Below, piece after piece: positions 13,081 to 27,157 of a stretch of 64,000 nucleotides of DNA. The stretch is taken from contig NC_066854.1 in assembly GCF_001640805.2 (NCBI RefSeq), positions 11,217,775 to 11,281,774 of the forward strand. Direction: 5' to 3'. The notes beneath the pieces were generated by a model that saw nothing but the letters and a program-made list of their open reading frames with translations, ran no database searches and had not been told where the DNA came from. The position numbers and the translations under genes are program-made. Positions within the stretch are counted from its first letter, which is position 1, and the number at the start of each line of letters is the position of its first letter. Origin of the DNA: Lates calcarifer. Its lineage: Eukaryota > Chordata > Actinopteri > Centropomidae.

Positions 13081-16000
13081 ATAAAGACAGGTGGTGGATA
13101 GTGCTCAAAGATGGGGTGTAGCAAGAACACTTCTTGTTCTCCCTCTTTATCATATAGCGACAATTAAGCCCTGACAGAAAAAAGAACTGAAGGCCATGAG
13201 GATGAAAATTATCACCATTTGATGATTGTTATTGGTTCATTTTTACTGATACTTTACAACCTTTCCTCAGACCTGTTTAAGTTATAATTTTATATATGTG
13301 AAAAAACGTTGATAATCCAATTAATTGTAAAGAAATCTGTAATGTAGAGAATGTGGATTTCTTTTAAATAGATTCATTTAAAGTATGAAATGTTGAAGGC
13401 TGTTCCTCAGAGAACATCACTGCACTTCAGAAATTACCACTGGAATATGTGGCTAAAAATGTATTGATTCACTCACATTTATTGTTCTGACCTGAAATTA
13501 AGTGTCAGTGCATTGACAATGAAAGAAAGCATTGCATTAACGCTAATTTATCTAGTTACAGTGTGACAGACCTGCCGCTATACCAGAAGCTAAAATTTTT
13601 GTTGGAATAAAAGGGAAGGGTCACAGGAAGATTAGAAAATGTTCCCTTTGAAGACATTGCTTTGAAAAGTTGTTGCTTTATGATGCCAAAACCTGAAATA
13701 CCCACACAGTGTCAGAAAAAACTGCTGCAGCTCAATAGTGGCAACAGTAATGAACAATTCAGATGGTTGTTTGTGCCTGCTGCCATTGTGTGTTATGATT
13801 TATTGAGAGGTGTCTGACATAGACTATCTTTCGTCTTCACCCCTATCTGCTCATTCAGAGTTATGTAATTCATTGTCAATTCAGTGAGCTAGCTGTGAGG
13901 CTACTGTTTGTGTTTTTGTGCTTGTTTTTCTTTAGACTTATGTTTTTTTATTTGATTCTAATGTTGGTTGATTTCCTATTTCTGGAACTAGTAACTTCCT
14001 AAAAAGAATGTAATCAGTTGCATGTGATGCAAAGGCATCTCAAATATGTTTGGTTTCATGTTTTAAATGAGACAAAAAGCACCTGTGTTTCTCCTCGGTG
14101 ATATAAAGAAGTGGAATCAGTTTATTTCCTGATAATGAACCAGTTAAAGTTCTGTTACAGCACAATGACCCACCCTGTCAGCAGATTTTATTGCGTCAAT
14201 TAACATAATAACCTGATAAGAAAAAGTGCTGATTAGTTTATGTTTATGTTTAATTAAGGGACTGTACAAAAATTATTAGGGGGTCAAAAAAGACTCATGA
14301 ATTTTGTCTTTTTGCTGAAGAGCAGGTGAGGGTCTTTTCCTCTCCCAGTTAATTCAGTCAGTGACAGTAGAAGTAAGCACTCAGTATGTAGATCTAGTAA
14401 CACATGGCTGAAATGTTCCATAAATGGGACGCACTAGTCTAATAGCACCATTCACTATTAAGTTTGTCATAATTTCAAACAATTTGATTTATGCTGTGCA
14501 AATTACTTTGCCACTTGTATTGTGAAAACCTCTATAACAGCAACGTTTTATTAGTTAAAACAAACACCCTTATTTTCCAATTCCTAACAATGCATTTTGC
14601 AAATAATCCAGTGGGTCTTTAAATGATTGATGACGATAAATTATCTTAACTCTTTAGATTCATAGTTTCTAGTTTACAGACTTGGAGGTACACAGTTGTT
14701 ACTGGAAAGCGATGAAGTTTTAAAAGGCAGACCAGTTTAAATGCTTTATTTACATAAAGTTTTATGATTAAACAAGTTATATCCTTTCAAAACTTATTTT
14801 ATTTATTAGATATTAGGTGTGAAGGTGTTGCAAGGTATTTTTTAGGTTAACAGAATCTATTGAAATTTTTTGGATAAAGCTGGAGGGACCTTTGCTTTTT
14901 AAAAAGTGAACCGTTACAATCAGCCGCCCTTCCAACCGCAAATAATTTTTCTACAATCCCTAATGCCACTTTAAACTTTTCAACTGTGCATATTTTCTAG
15001 AAATCCATTTCGTACAATAAGACCTTGAATTTCACAAAGAAAAAAAACCTAAAGTCCTTTTTACACATTTACGCAGCAACACAGTTACTATATAGCATGA
15101 AGCCCAGTGGAGGAATTTATCATTACTGTGTGAAGCCTGATGGTATGTGTGCTTTTAAAATTAATGACAGAAGCACTCTGACTTTTAGTCCATCTAAAAT
15201 TTTCATTAAATTTCATTATTCAGCTGTCTCTGTGGCCCTGAATTAATAAACTCCAGGTATCATATCATGAATTCATATTACATTTGAGACAGATAGAGCC
15301 AGTCTTTTTTTCCTTTACAATATCCTAAAAACATACAATTAAAACTAAGTTCAAAGCGCTCTCATCAGTGCACAACTTTGGTCATTGCCTTGCAAATAGA
15401 TTGCGAGGACAAAGGAAAGACTGAGCTGCTGCCCTGTACTGCTTCTGCTTACACACTCGCACACAGACACGTTCAGGTGCTATTTTTGTAGGTGCTGAAA
15501 TCAATGGTTCTAACATATATCACTCAGTTGGCTGGGAAAAGATCTCTTTTTACTGACACTGACAGATGGAGAGCACATTGAAAAGATTTTCCTTTTGTGG
15601 CTGAAAACCTATAATTTCATGACTGTTACATGCAGGTAAAGTAAGCACTGTGGTTAACTGTTTTCATTCATATAACCTATTTTTCTAGAGCAGATGAAGT
15701 AAAAGAAGACAAGTAGAGAAAAGGTTATGGCTGGAACATGCTCAGAATGCTGTAATTTGTGGCAGTGTGGTGTGGTACTCAAATAATGCTACAATACTGT
15801 ACAGATGCCAGTAATATAGCAATTAACTGAAACCACTTGAATTTAAGATTAAATGAAATGAATTCTGAAATGTATTTTTCTCAGTCATGTTTGAGTGAAA
15901 AGGAACATTTAGGCTCTGCAAACCTTTCCCAGATAAAACAAAACAATGTAACTGGCAGGAGTCAGACACGTGAACACAGATTTAACTCAAACCAAATTAT

Positions 16001-18259
16001 TTCTGGCAGACTTGTGGGCCTGCTGTCAAAAAAGACCCTCTGTTTGCTCCTTTTTTTTTTTTTTTTTTTTAACATAAAACGTCTGTATCGTTAAAAGGTT
16101 TTTAGATGTTTGCCTTCATTTTATTGCATATTGAGTGGAAAAATCTGGTGCATTTGCTAGAATGCTAAAAGCATTCTCAGATAAAATGGACACTTTGCAT
16201 TGAACTCCATATATCTTGTACTTTCCAGCAGGAGATTGTGAATAGCAGATTCCTGCTGTGTGTAAGGTTCATGTTTGTTTACCCTAAGTGTGACGACGCT
16301 GAGGTTAAAGCTTCCTTTAGGCCCTCTAAAGAACCAAAGCTGGGAGGCAGCCTGAACACCTGTTATTAGCACTGCCCTTTACTTCAACAAACTCTTTAAA
16401 GTGAGATTTTACATTGCAACATATCTCTTCAAAGAAGCACTGCTTTTCAGTTCATCTCTCTCAGGCTCTGAACCTTCCACCTTAAACTCTTCATAGCAGA
16501 GATGGATGTAAAATTTGCGTACCGCAGCGTCACAAAGCACAAGATAAGAAAGAAGCGATGCTGTAAAGTATACGCTTTAGAGAGAAGAGGGAGCGATGTG
16601 GAAACTAGGCTCAGCTTGGGTTTGGGAAGTCAGTGTTCTATACTGGTAACAGGGAATCATCTACACAGACTTCAGGTGAGAAAAGTCATTAACCGCATTC
16701 AAACGTGGTCTTTTATCTTTTCTCCCTGGAAATAAACCGATTCTCTGCTCCTCTCTCCTGCTGGCCCTGAGTGGATTCCTGCCAGATCTTCCTTTACTGT
16801 GTTCCCTTTACATTTTCTATCCCTCTTGTTTTAATAGGAAATAAATATATTACTGACAGACTTGTGCATACTGTAGTTTGTGCCAAAATCTTTTAGTTTA
16901 CTTTCATGTTCTAGCCCACAGCTGCTCTTCTCCGAATGTGAAGCAATATATGAACCTGAGAATCAATCCCAGGTCAGCGAGGTCACCACAGTAAGCAACG
17001 TGAGAAGGTCTGTTCTTGGATTTACTTTTCAAAAAGTAAATATGTAGGTGTGTGTACGCAGCACCATAACATTTAAAAAATGACCACGTACACTGAAAAA
17101 AATAACTGATCATGAGGAAACTTAGTTTAAAAGTGTGTGTGACTAATTTCCACTTCTGATGCAGGACTGTTATCAGCACAACCTACAGACTATGTCACTT
17201 TAGAAACTTATAGGTGCCATGTGAGGTTTTTCTTGTAAACAGTCTTATATTTACATTCAGTCTTACTCACCGCATCACTCTGAGTGTGTCCTTGATGCCT
17301 CAAAAACATGTTATTGTCCTGATAAAACATTTACAAAGCAGGATTTTTGATATTTGCTGAAACCGGTATTGTTTACATCTGCGTTCCCTGTCTTTCTTGG
17401 CAGCAGCCACCTGTAGATCAACAGTGAAAACCATTGGCAGGAATATGAACTGTGTCACCTGTGAGTGGGGATGATTAGAGAACCTGTCTTTAACTGGATG
17501 ATTAGTTGTTGAACACCCATTTCTTAAAACAATATTTTCAGTATTTGAGTTTCAACATTTAGAGCAATTTACACATTCCTCCTCCAAAAGCAAAAATGAA
17601 AACAGCAGTGTGGAATTTTGAGATCTTTCCAAAGTGTGACTTTCGAAGGCTGCGAGTCCCTTTGTCCACTTTCCTATAGAAAGTGCATCTGTGTTTCTCA
17701 AGAGGAGTGGAATTATCCTCCTGGCCCGTTCAAGTCCAAAGCCAGTGAGCTCTTATTGCTGCAAAGTAACAACCAATTATCATTATTATAATATATTATA
17801 AATATCAAAACCCTGTTGAAGAAGTCTATGTATGTTGCAGAGAACAGGACAACCATGAAGATAATGGAGACAAATGTAACTAATTGTCATATAACCTCAA
17901 ATTGGGGGCATGAAAGTGTCTAAATAATGGCAGCTAATTTGCCTTGTATTGTGCTTTCTTGATGGATTTAAATTGAATGAGTCAGGATCCATTCTGGCGT
18001 AATGTGAAAGCTGGGGCAGTGGTTCACACCGGAGACATTCAAGGTCGAGCTACTCCAAATGAAGGGGTGACAGGGGAGTGAAGAGATTTAAAGTAAGGCA
18101 GCTGAGTCAATGGACAGTCGGGGTGCAGATTTGGCACCTTATACATGTAACCTTGAATTACTGTTTTTTTTTTCTTTCTGCATTGAAAGCTTTTCTACAC
18201 GCCCTTCTCAAAAATATATATAAAAATAATTTGTCATCCACATTAATGGCACAATCAGC

Positions 18260-18350
18260 CTGAAAAAATTGCAGTCACAAATTATTCATTGTAATCCTCC
18301 ATTTGAGGACCCTAATGCCTCTAATTGGGCTTTTATGACTTACAAACTGT
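18260..18350. promoter_or_regulatory. Candidate conserved non-coding element
   Basis: A short block with aaattattcattgtaatcct and gcctctaattgggcttttat, carrying homeodomain-like ATTA cores. It lies beside the small ORF at 18414. Conservation is untested. Confidence 0.22.
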
Positions 18351-18413
18351 ATCTTCCTCTCTCTTTTTTTTTATTTTTTTCCCCTCTGGCGTTTGTTTTT
18401 CTTCCTTCCCGCC

Positions 18414-18626
18414 ATGGTGCGGAGTGACATTGAGCCTCTCCCTGTCGGGGTGCTCTCTTGTCTCACTCCAGTGCACATTTTCGCTGTCCCCTCTCCTCCT
18501 CCCCCAGACAATGAGCTTTTGACTGAATACATTATCCGAGCTGTTGTTCTGTTTGTTGTTGTTTTAGCATCCAAGAAAAGAGATGAATTATTAATGATGA
18601 CAGACAAAAAAGAAAGAGGAGAATAA
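18414..18626 (+). CDS. Possible small ORF (70 codons) with one hydrophobic segment
   Basis: The start context CCCGCCATGG is an ideal Kozak site. The product contains a Pro-rich stretch, a hydrophobic segment YIIRAVVLFVVVLAS (about residues 39-53) and a charged Lys/Glu-rich end. I recognise no family. It may be chance within a conserved non-coding block, and no splice or promoter signal supports it. Confidence 0.15.
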   Translation: MVRSDIEPLPVGVLSCLTPVHIFAVPSPPPPDNELLTEYIIRAVVLFVVVLASKKRDELLMMTDKKERGE

Positions 18627-21600
18627 AGGGAAAAAAAAAAAAACTCTAGTATTTTTAGGAATGCTGCTGAGTGCTGCGGCTCCATCAAGAGGCCTGCAAA
18701 TAAGACCATAAAAACTAACACTTTATAATATAACCTGCGATTTACAGTGTAATATCACAGAATGCATCACTTAGCAATAAAATACTTACCAGTTCCTACT
18801 GCTACTTAAATGTAGGTACATGTGGAAGAAAACAAGACTGTGGGGAACAAGGGTGTAACAACTGAGCACAGTAGCAGGAAGGATAAATAAATGATACTCT
18901 GTGTAAAGTCTGACTCCACATTACTGCCTTGTTTCTTACTCTCAAAGAGTAAAAAAAGGGAGACTGATCGATGATTTTTTTTTAATTACTGTTCACATAG
19001 TTTATATTTACTGCTTTATAAAATGATAGTGTTAAACATTTGAGATGACTTTTACCCACTTACATCTATATTTCATATTATAACATTACTTTATAACAGA
19101 GCAGTTTTTCCTCCACAGATGACAATAGAAGCCTTCAATGGCGGTGCACTTCAGAAAGACAAGTTTGTGATGAGCTTCTGCAGTGCTGCACAAACACGCC
19201 TGCCAGCAGAGAGGACACCATAGACTAAGGTCGTCTGTTTTTTCAAACTTTCATTCAATTTTGGGGGGAAACTTAAATACTCAGACTGCAGTGATGTGCA
19301 GTGTTGGAATTTAAAATTTACACTCTATGAGTGCAGTAGACGGTTTGAAGTGGGGTTGCTGTGGGAGGTTCAGTTCACTATCAGCTTGTGGTACGATAAT
19401 CGCAAAAAGCAGAACATCTGAAGCAGTGTGTGGAAGTATTAACTGCTCAGCAATGTAGGTTGTAAATTACCAACAAGCAGAAGGCTGTATGCTGACTTTG
19501 TAAGTAGCAAAGTAAATAGTGCCTTATTTGTCAATGACAATGACAACAAATCACAGGTCTTGAGGCAACAACAAGGAGCAGCATCAGCTGTAGTACCTGT
19601 CTGACTGCCTAAAGACACGGATGTTAGAGCAGCTGTACGATTCCACAAGGGAAAATATAAAGACTACACTGAACGGGTAAGATACTGTCTGACCACAGAT
19701 GGACACATACATGCTCACTATTACTGCGTGTTTGTTGGAACTCGTCTTGACAGCCAGAGTATAGACAGCTCTTTTTCCAAAGAATACAGTGAAGTAGGAG
19801 ACATAATAATTTCTGGAGTGAGGGAGCAACCTGTCTGTTCACACCTGTAAAAACTGACTGCCCCTGTACACACTGCCAATGAGTGAAACTACAGAACACA
19901 TATTGTGTTCTTTATTGTTTATTGGAGCTATGATGTGACTGTATATAAAAGCTGATGAAGGTTTGCCTTTATATTAAACATATATATCTCTATAGCTGTA
20001 ATTCTGTTGGGCCAGACTGCTGTTTTAAATTGTATTTGATCCATTAACAGCAGGAACAGCACCTATACTATAACTATAGTCAGTTCAAACCACACCAGCT
20101 GGTGGGCTAAATCATCTATGCACTGGGTTGGTGTTTAACCTGTTAATAAATAAATGACAAGTCTCTTGATTTGAACCTTTTTTGAACCCTTAGCAAATTG
20201 TAACAATGTAAAACCATGGTTACATAAAGCATTCTGAAGAATATGTGTCCCTGCACTGTAGGCATCCAGTATTTACAGAAATACATAGACTGTAATTTAT
20301 TCAATCAGGGTACTTAATTTAAGAACCAGCGGGAATTTCACGTACAGAAAATTTATGGCGCAATGTCCCACAATTTTCCAAAATGAAGCCCCATAACAAT
20401 GTGTACACAATTGTTCATAACGTGTTAATCATGGCGAAAATACCAAAATAAAAGCCTGATCTGCAACAACTTTAACAATCACTGTCGCCTGTCATGGGCT
20501 TATATCTCAATTACCACCATCAAAGTTAATGTATTTCTCAGTCCCATCATAATGTCACTGTTCTGAAGCAGGGATTACTGTGCCCCCTCTTGGTTATAAA
20601 TCAGCACTGCATTGTCATTCAAAGCTTCATTACAAGCTTCACAGCAAGTTCTCAGTCAGATTACAGCCATGTGCTGTGATTATTATACTGATCAGACTTG
20701 AGCAGAGAAGTCAAAGATATACAGTGAGTGTCAGTGTCGAGGATGGGGAAAATACATTGTTTTGAATTAAAGCACTCGTCTGTTTGATTGTACTCAATCT
20801 GAGAGCAGAGGTTTTGATCAGATGAACAGGACAGCAGTGACAAATTAAGCACCACGATTGTGTCAGTTTGTCACCGCATTGAGTCGCAGACGTCGACCAT
20901 TCATCACGATGAAAAGCTGCACTTTTTTCCCCCCTCTCAGGATTCAGTGATAAGGGATGAATGAAGAAAAATGACAGAGAGATAGGGCTTGTCCACTATC
21001 TATCACAGAGCAACAGGGGCCGTCTTCTGTACGTTCGACCATCAAACGTTGCTTCTGCTTTTGTTCCCGGCTGCTTATTTTATAAAGTGCTGCCGAGCAT
21101 CATGAATCAAACTGGCTTGACTTTGTGGTTTATGTCAGAAAGGTTTCACTGTGTCCTTTAACGTACAAGCAACAGTGAATGGTGATTTAAAAGGCTTCGG
21201 CTCAAGTATACAATCCAGATATTTGATTGATTTTAAACGTGCAGCTCAGCTTTGGATATCTATTTTTTCCTGCTGTTTGTATTTATAGCACCTCTTTAAG
21301 TCCTGCTTCCCTCAACCAGGGAAAAAAAGGTCTGCCTGTTTGGAGTTTACAGGATCAAAGAAGAGGTAAATATCATTTCCATAACATTTGAACCAGTTAA
21401 CCACCAGCACAATGCAGAGAAACACAACTGTAAGCGCCTGACAATGCCAATGAGGCAGGAACTCTGTGATTTGCCGCTCCGCCAAAGAGGAGGGAAACGA
21501 GCGCAAACATGGAGGAGGTGAGAGGTCAACTGTGCTCTCCCTGCATCACTTTCCAAGCAGCCCCTCAAGCGCTGGTGATGTTTTAGGCAACCGTACCTCA

Positions 21601-24600
21601 CTTTGGGGGGAGGCCTGATGGATGCCATTCCCAAGGTGAATGGAAAGAATAGCATTAAGCTGCACCACACTGCCTGGGGAGGACTACATTGCTTTTGGTG
21701 ATTCATCTATCGATTATTTCTACCCAAGCATTGAGGTGCCATGTAAACACACATATATTAGTCGTTGTCTATGATGCACATGTGCACCCCAAACACACAT
21801 GTAGACACAGCGGATCCAGTGAAGCATGCCTCGGGCCTACTCACTGTTTTATAATCAGATTCTGACTTCTACCAGCTTGTGGGCATCTTGAGACCACAAG
21901 GCAGATACATCTGATGGATAACTAAATAGAGATGAATGAAGAGATGAAGGAATAAATAAATGATAAATGTGCATTACCGCTATTTGTGTGGGCCAGCTAT
22001 TGTGTTATTGATTTAAACTGGGGTTTTTTGTGTGTACTCGCAGTAGGCTACAGTATGTGAGCCAAGTCATATTGTTAGGCTTGTTTTGTGCTGTGCAAAA
22101 TGAATATCATTTGAATTTTTCTCAGTGGAGAACTAAGACTATCCATGTCTCCTCAGATATACAAGATAACAAGGGACTGAGAATGTTTCCCCCCTCATCT
22201 AACAGAGGCTTTAGAAACTAGGGGTGCACAGCTTCCCCCTGACCCCACACATGAGTTGCTCAATGTAAGAGCTCACTGGTGTAATAAAGAGAATTTATTC
22301 TGGTCTGCAGTGTTAGACTAGTCTGATTTTTTTTTCTTCTCTAATTATAATTAGATTACTCTAATGCAAGTTTCACAAAATAAAGCCACCCTACCTCCAG
22401 GCTAACTCTGAGTAAGACCCATGTTTCCATGGTAATCTGTGCGCACCAGTTGACAACTAGCACCAAATCATAAATAAGAGCAAACACAGGCTCATAATGT
22501 GTGGTTTTCTAATTCTGCTGAGTGAGTAAGAAGTGACCTGTTGGTAATGCGCTGTACAGCAGTGAGGACACCATCAGGAAACTGTCCTGAGTCACTAACA
22601 GTTACTCTCAGTAAAATGTCCTTGTAAGTGTTGAACTCTGACAGAAGATACGTTTTGCTAGAGTGAAAGGACGCAGCTGCTCAGTCAGCCATGTTCTTTA
22701 GTTTGAAAAATGTCTTAATTCACCCACAATTCATAGCAAATTAGTCCCTCTTAGAGCAGTCAAGAACCAGACAGTTTCATCCAACATATTCATTTTGACA
22801 TCTGTCTGAAGCCAAGATTGTCATGAGGAAAACCTTGTTGCCCCATATTATTACAACAGATTGATAAATTGTTAGCATAGAATTGTTTTTAATGTATGTT
22901 TTTTTCAAGACATACCTTGTATGGAAATATCAATAAGCAGGACACATGGGACCACAGAGTATATCATTAATGTGTGAAATATTCTTCCTTCTTAATGGGA
23001 GGGATTAGGGTTGAGCTGTCTTTAGTTTATATAGTATATATATTAGTATATATATGATCTAGAGAATATATCACATGTTTTCCTGTACTATTTATCTATC
23101 ATGCAATTTCTTTTTTCCTCTGTAATTTCTTACATATTTTTCATTTTATTTTAAGTCTACTGAGTGGAGGCCAGTGGTGTGATGTGTGACATGTTGCCAT
23201 GATTTAATAAAAGTGGGTGTTCACTGTACAGTGTGGGGACATCCATGTACAGAATATGCTCATGTATACTGTAACTATGTCCTGTCTTAGTGTACCTGCA
23301 CATGTTTATGTCTAAAGCTATACAAATTTGATCTGACAGTCAAAAGTCCTGTTTGTCCATCTATGTTCCATACATGCAGTTTCACTTCTGTACACAAAAT
23401 GTCAGCATGAAAAGAATACAGGAAGTTGTGGCCAAACAATCCATGTTTGCTCAGGTGTGTGAGTTTTACTGGGAGTGATCTCGTATTCACGCCACGGCCT
23501 CCTCATTAATTTGCTTGAACGGGGACGCGCTCGTGTGACTGAAGCGTCCTCCAGGATTTCGAATACCCTGTTTGTTCATGTCATTCTGCAGCTCGTCTCC
23601 AGAGACAATAATCAACAAAACCTCTTTGTGTAGATGTCTGTTGTTGTTCAAAGGTTCATTGGTGCTGATAGCATTCTACGCCATGTGCTGGATCATAAAT
23701 GTACATGACATAATGTTATACTGCATTATAAATCCAGCTTTCTTGTGTCTGCATAATCATGAACATTGCTGCTCAGGTTGAAATTCAACCTTTCACTGCT
23801 AAAAAAGGATAATGCCAGAGTTGTCACTTACATTGGATATCATTGCTTTGGGCAGGAAAAGAGCTTCTATCCAGCATGTGTGTGTGTGTTTCTTTTTCCA
23901 GACTTTTTTTTTTTTTAAACGTTAGATGTGGCTCTCTCCCTTAGGGGCGGTAATGGCATTCTCCATGACAACGGCAGTGTGACACGGCTGTGCCCTTGAG
24001 GGCCGGGCGCCCCCTCTGGGGGGAGCGCCGCAGAAACACGACAGGGTCAACGGTCACCTCCCATCATCCACCAGCAACCCGTCCTCCACTCTCCTTCTCT
24101 CTCTCTCCCTCTCTCCACAGGTAGAGCAAGGAATGTTAGAGAGAGAGAGATGGAAAGTCTTGAAGCGAGCCCACTCAGTCCAGGCCTGGCAAACAAGGAG
24201 GTTTAGCCACAGGCGGTTCTGGCTAGGTCTCTACCTCGCATAGCTCCTTGCTGTTCCTCCAAGGCCAGGGCTGGATCAATACGTATAGTAGTGTGGATTC
24301 TTTTGGCACCCAAGTATAGCTATGCAGTATTGCCCTGAGGTATAGGTCCGTTAAAGACATAACAGTGTGAGCATGTGAGCAAAGTGGACTGAGTTTATTC
24401 AGGAAGGTGTTGAAATGCTTGGCATAAAACTGATGCTTCCAACAAGGATATTTTTTTATTTAGTTTCTGGAAATGCAGGAAATTCTCATGTCCCCATTAA
24501 ATATTGAATGTGTTTTTTTATTCTGGAAACGTCCTTCAAATTGATATAGATTCTTGGACAGAGAGCTTTCAGGAAAAGACACTTAGGGAATCTGTATGTT

Positions 24601-25858
24601 AGACTAATGTTTTTTATAGTTTAATTCATGGCTCCTGAGTGAAAAGAAAACAAAAGTTACTATTATTTCTTTTTAAATCATACAAAATTTGTCACTGATA
24701 CATCCATCAGAATTCATTTGATGAAAAAGACCTCACCAATGGATACTCTATTCATTTAAAAATAACACTCTTCTGCCACCTGGTGACTGAAAAGCAAACC
24801 AGTCTGAAGTAGAGTTCATGAGTTTTACTGCATTCTTCATATGTGAAAGCATAAAAAATGTACATCCCGAGGGGGAAAATAAATTGCGGCACAAACATAG
24901 AATAAGCCGATAATTGCAATTACATCACTGCTTTTGTTTTACACCCTGCCAAAATAAAGCTCCAACATCAGCGTTATGTCCGCCTTGGCACATCCTGAAT
25001 GAAATTTTAAAAGGAAGTAAAGAAAAAACAGGACGTTGTCCACTTCAACAACTCATGTCCTGTACATTTGGCCCTCACCACAACAGAAAATGTTTATATT
25101 CAACCTGTGAACATAAAGCCAAAAATAAAATGAGACAACATGGTGTCAAAGGGACAAAAAAGAAAAATATTTTTGCAAAAACCCAGTCAGTTGCTTCTCG
25201 TGTTATTTGGAGGTCACATGCTGCGTGTGGTGTCCTCAGTCAGCTGTGATCCCACTCCTTTCAAGGATGTGTGAGGAAGTCAGTCAGGCACCTTCAGCAG
25301 AAGAGAAATATTTACATCACGTCTTTCTTCTATAGGCAGGAATTAAAGGGGCCTCAGGCAAACACTGACACAGTCATGTCCAGTCAGACATCAAATGCTC
25401 AGAAATATACTGTTTCATATCTGCCAGAATCTAAATGTACTGCTCACTGAGGTAAACTCCTGTTATACAGTGAGTGGTGAATGACTGAACAAATGAGTGA
25501 TTTTAGACACACGCAGTTTTATTTGTTCATAGTTTAAGGGTCAAAACCTCAGCTAATGTGTTTCATCAGGGCTGTGTGGATGTGGTTTGATCAGATTTGA
25601 TTGACAGTGGTGGCAACCTAAGCAAACAACTGAGGAGCTGTCATTATATTCTCATTCAAATTCTGCTCAACTCTGATTGGTGCACAGAAATGCATGATGT
25701 CATCCTTTTCCAGCTGAGCCCCACCCAGTTCAAACCACTCCAAACAGCACCAACAGCGCAGAGGTCGTGTAAAATAACCAACAGTGTAGCAGGAGATTGT
25801 GTGTGAATGCAGGGCCCATCACCTATAGTAAAAAGAGTAACTGGTCAGTGGTACTCAC
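18627..25858. other. Gene-poor stretch downstream of the known cobll1 exons
   Basis: The missing terminal cobll1 exon was looked for here on the minus strand and not found. The stretch holds the GC-rich block at 23940-24120 and short AT- and GT-rich runs. No other gene was recognised. Confidence 0.6.
23940..24120. promoter_or_regulatory. GC-rich block of unknown role
   Basis: A GC-rich island (gagggccgggcgccccctct, gggagcgccgcagaaacac) followed by a CT-rich tract in AT-rich surroundings, 1.7 kb beyond the last cobll1 exon found. No coding was recognised on either strand. It could be a promoter or a distal regulatory element. Confidence 0.25.
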
Positions 25859-27157
25859 CATACTGATATGTAGACCTGGGTGGTGAAGGGAGTGTACTGT
25901 GTGGACCATTATGGGCCTGTGGGCTGAAAGTCTTCTCTTGACTCTGGAGGCGAGACCTCTGCACAGCCATTGCCACTGCCTGCGCAAATCTGGATGGAGC
26001 TGCTCTCATCTTGTCCAGAGGCGTTGGTGCAGCAGCAGGCTGGTCACACATGGCTGACGTAGACTCGTCTTGATGGTCGTTGCTGATTGCGTTGGTCTGC
26101 CCGTTGCAGGTAGGACTTCCTGGTTGGGAGGATGGCAGAGAAGAAGGGGTAGTATCTTCTTGCCCGTCTTCCACGACTTCTATGTCTTCAGTAAAGAAGA
26201 CAGGTGGAGGAGGCGGAGGGAAACTGTCCTCCTCCTCCTCTTCTTCTTCCTCTTCTTCTTGTACCACTTCCTGTTCGACTTCTGTCTCATCAGTGTGTGA
26301 GCCACACAGGTCCATGTCTGTACTTACAGACTGTCCAGTGGGGCTGTGACTTTCTGAGTGGATCTGACCATCAGTGGTAAGTTCTTCATCACTGTGGTCT
26401 GACACCACAGCTGCAGTCACCTCAACTGTGACCTCAGCTTCATCCTCCTCTTCTTTCTCCCCTTCATTCAAAACCTCAGGAGGAGGTGAAACTGTGCAGT
26501 GCTGTGCTGTCTCAGTTGGATTATTCTGAGCCTCAGGAGAAGCTTCACTCAAAGGGGTTTCAGTGTCTGATCTGTCAGGGGTATGTGGATCCTCCTCTGT
26601 CTCAGTTGGATTATTCTGAGCCTCAGGAGAAGCTTCCCTCTCAGGGTTATGTTCTACTGTTGCCTGGCACTGGTCTGGGACATCCAGAGTGAGTTCTGGG
26701 TCATGCAACTTCTGTTTCATTGTGGGAACCACTTTGAAAGTGGTCAGTCCCTTCCTCTGTAGAGGATCCTCCCACTCAGACTCAGTGGGGAGGTTAGACT
26801 TAAGAACAGACTCAAGTTCAGCACAGAAAGCCCCATTATCTGAACCCTCCTGAGTCATGGACATAAAAGAGGATCCATTGTAAAATTTTGGGAAGGTGGC
26901 AGAATTCCTCAAACGCTTGACCAGTGTTCCTTTGGAAACAGAGGATGTCAGGACCTTGGCAAGAGCACAGCGGGCGTCAGATAAGTCCTTCCCCCGAAAT
27001 GAAGGCAGATGTGGATCAAATGACGGACGTGAGGAGGTTGAGAACGACCATGTTTGTGACGGCTGTGGTGATGAAGAGGAGGATAGTGATAGGTTTAGAG
27101 AGTCTGACTCATCATTTTCTCTCAGCTCCTCCAAAGTGTTGAGAGAGTTTACAGTCC
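25859..27157 (-). CDS. cobll1: cobll1 exon 8: large disordered region
   Basis: A 1299-nt exon, 432 whole codons, Ser/Glu/Pro-rich. Order of parts: SLNTLEELRENDESDSLNLS; a conserved-looking stretch RPSFDPHLPSFRGKDLSDAR; TTFKVVPTMKQKLHDPE, which parallels TTYKIVPPK of human COBLL1; a 30-residue duplication; a run of about ten Glu; PPPPPP; and PSRFAQAVAMAVQRSRLQS, which parallels PSPFALAVVKRSQS. Acceptor ctgtctctccag precedes 27157 and donor GTGAGT follows at 25858, phase 1. An alternative acceptor 39 nt upstream (before 27196) has the same phase. Confidence 0.93.

Larger units (their letters stand above)
8118..18413. other. Gene-poor stretch
   Basis: No recognisable gene apart from the doubtful ORF at 12751-13080. 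It contains a run of 13 G near 10835, poly-A/T runs (9811-9847 and 16052-16070) and a candidate conserved element at 9715-9965. In human the FIGN-GRB14-COBLL1 interval is large and gene-poor, which would fit. Confidence 0.65.

Noticed and set aside
24914..25249. 111-codon plus-strand ORF
   Set aside because: It has no recognisable motif or splice context, and its Lys/Cys/His-rich mix looks like chance in AT-rich DNA.
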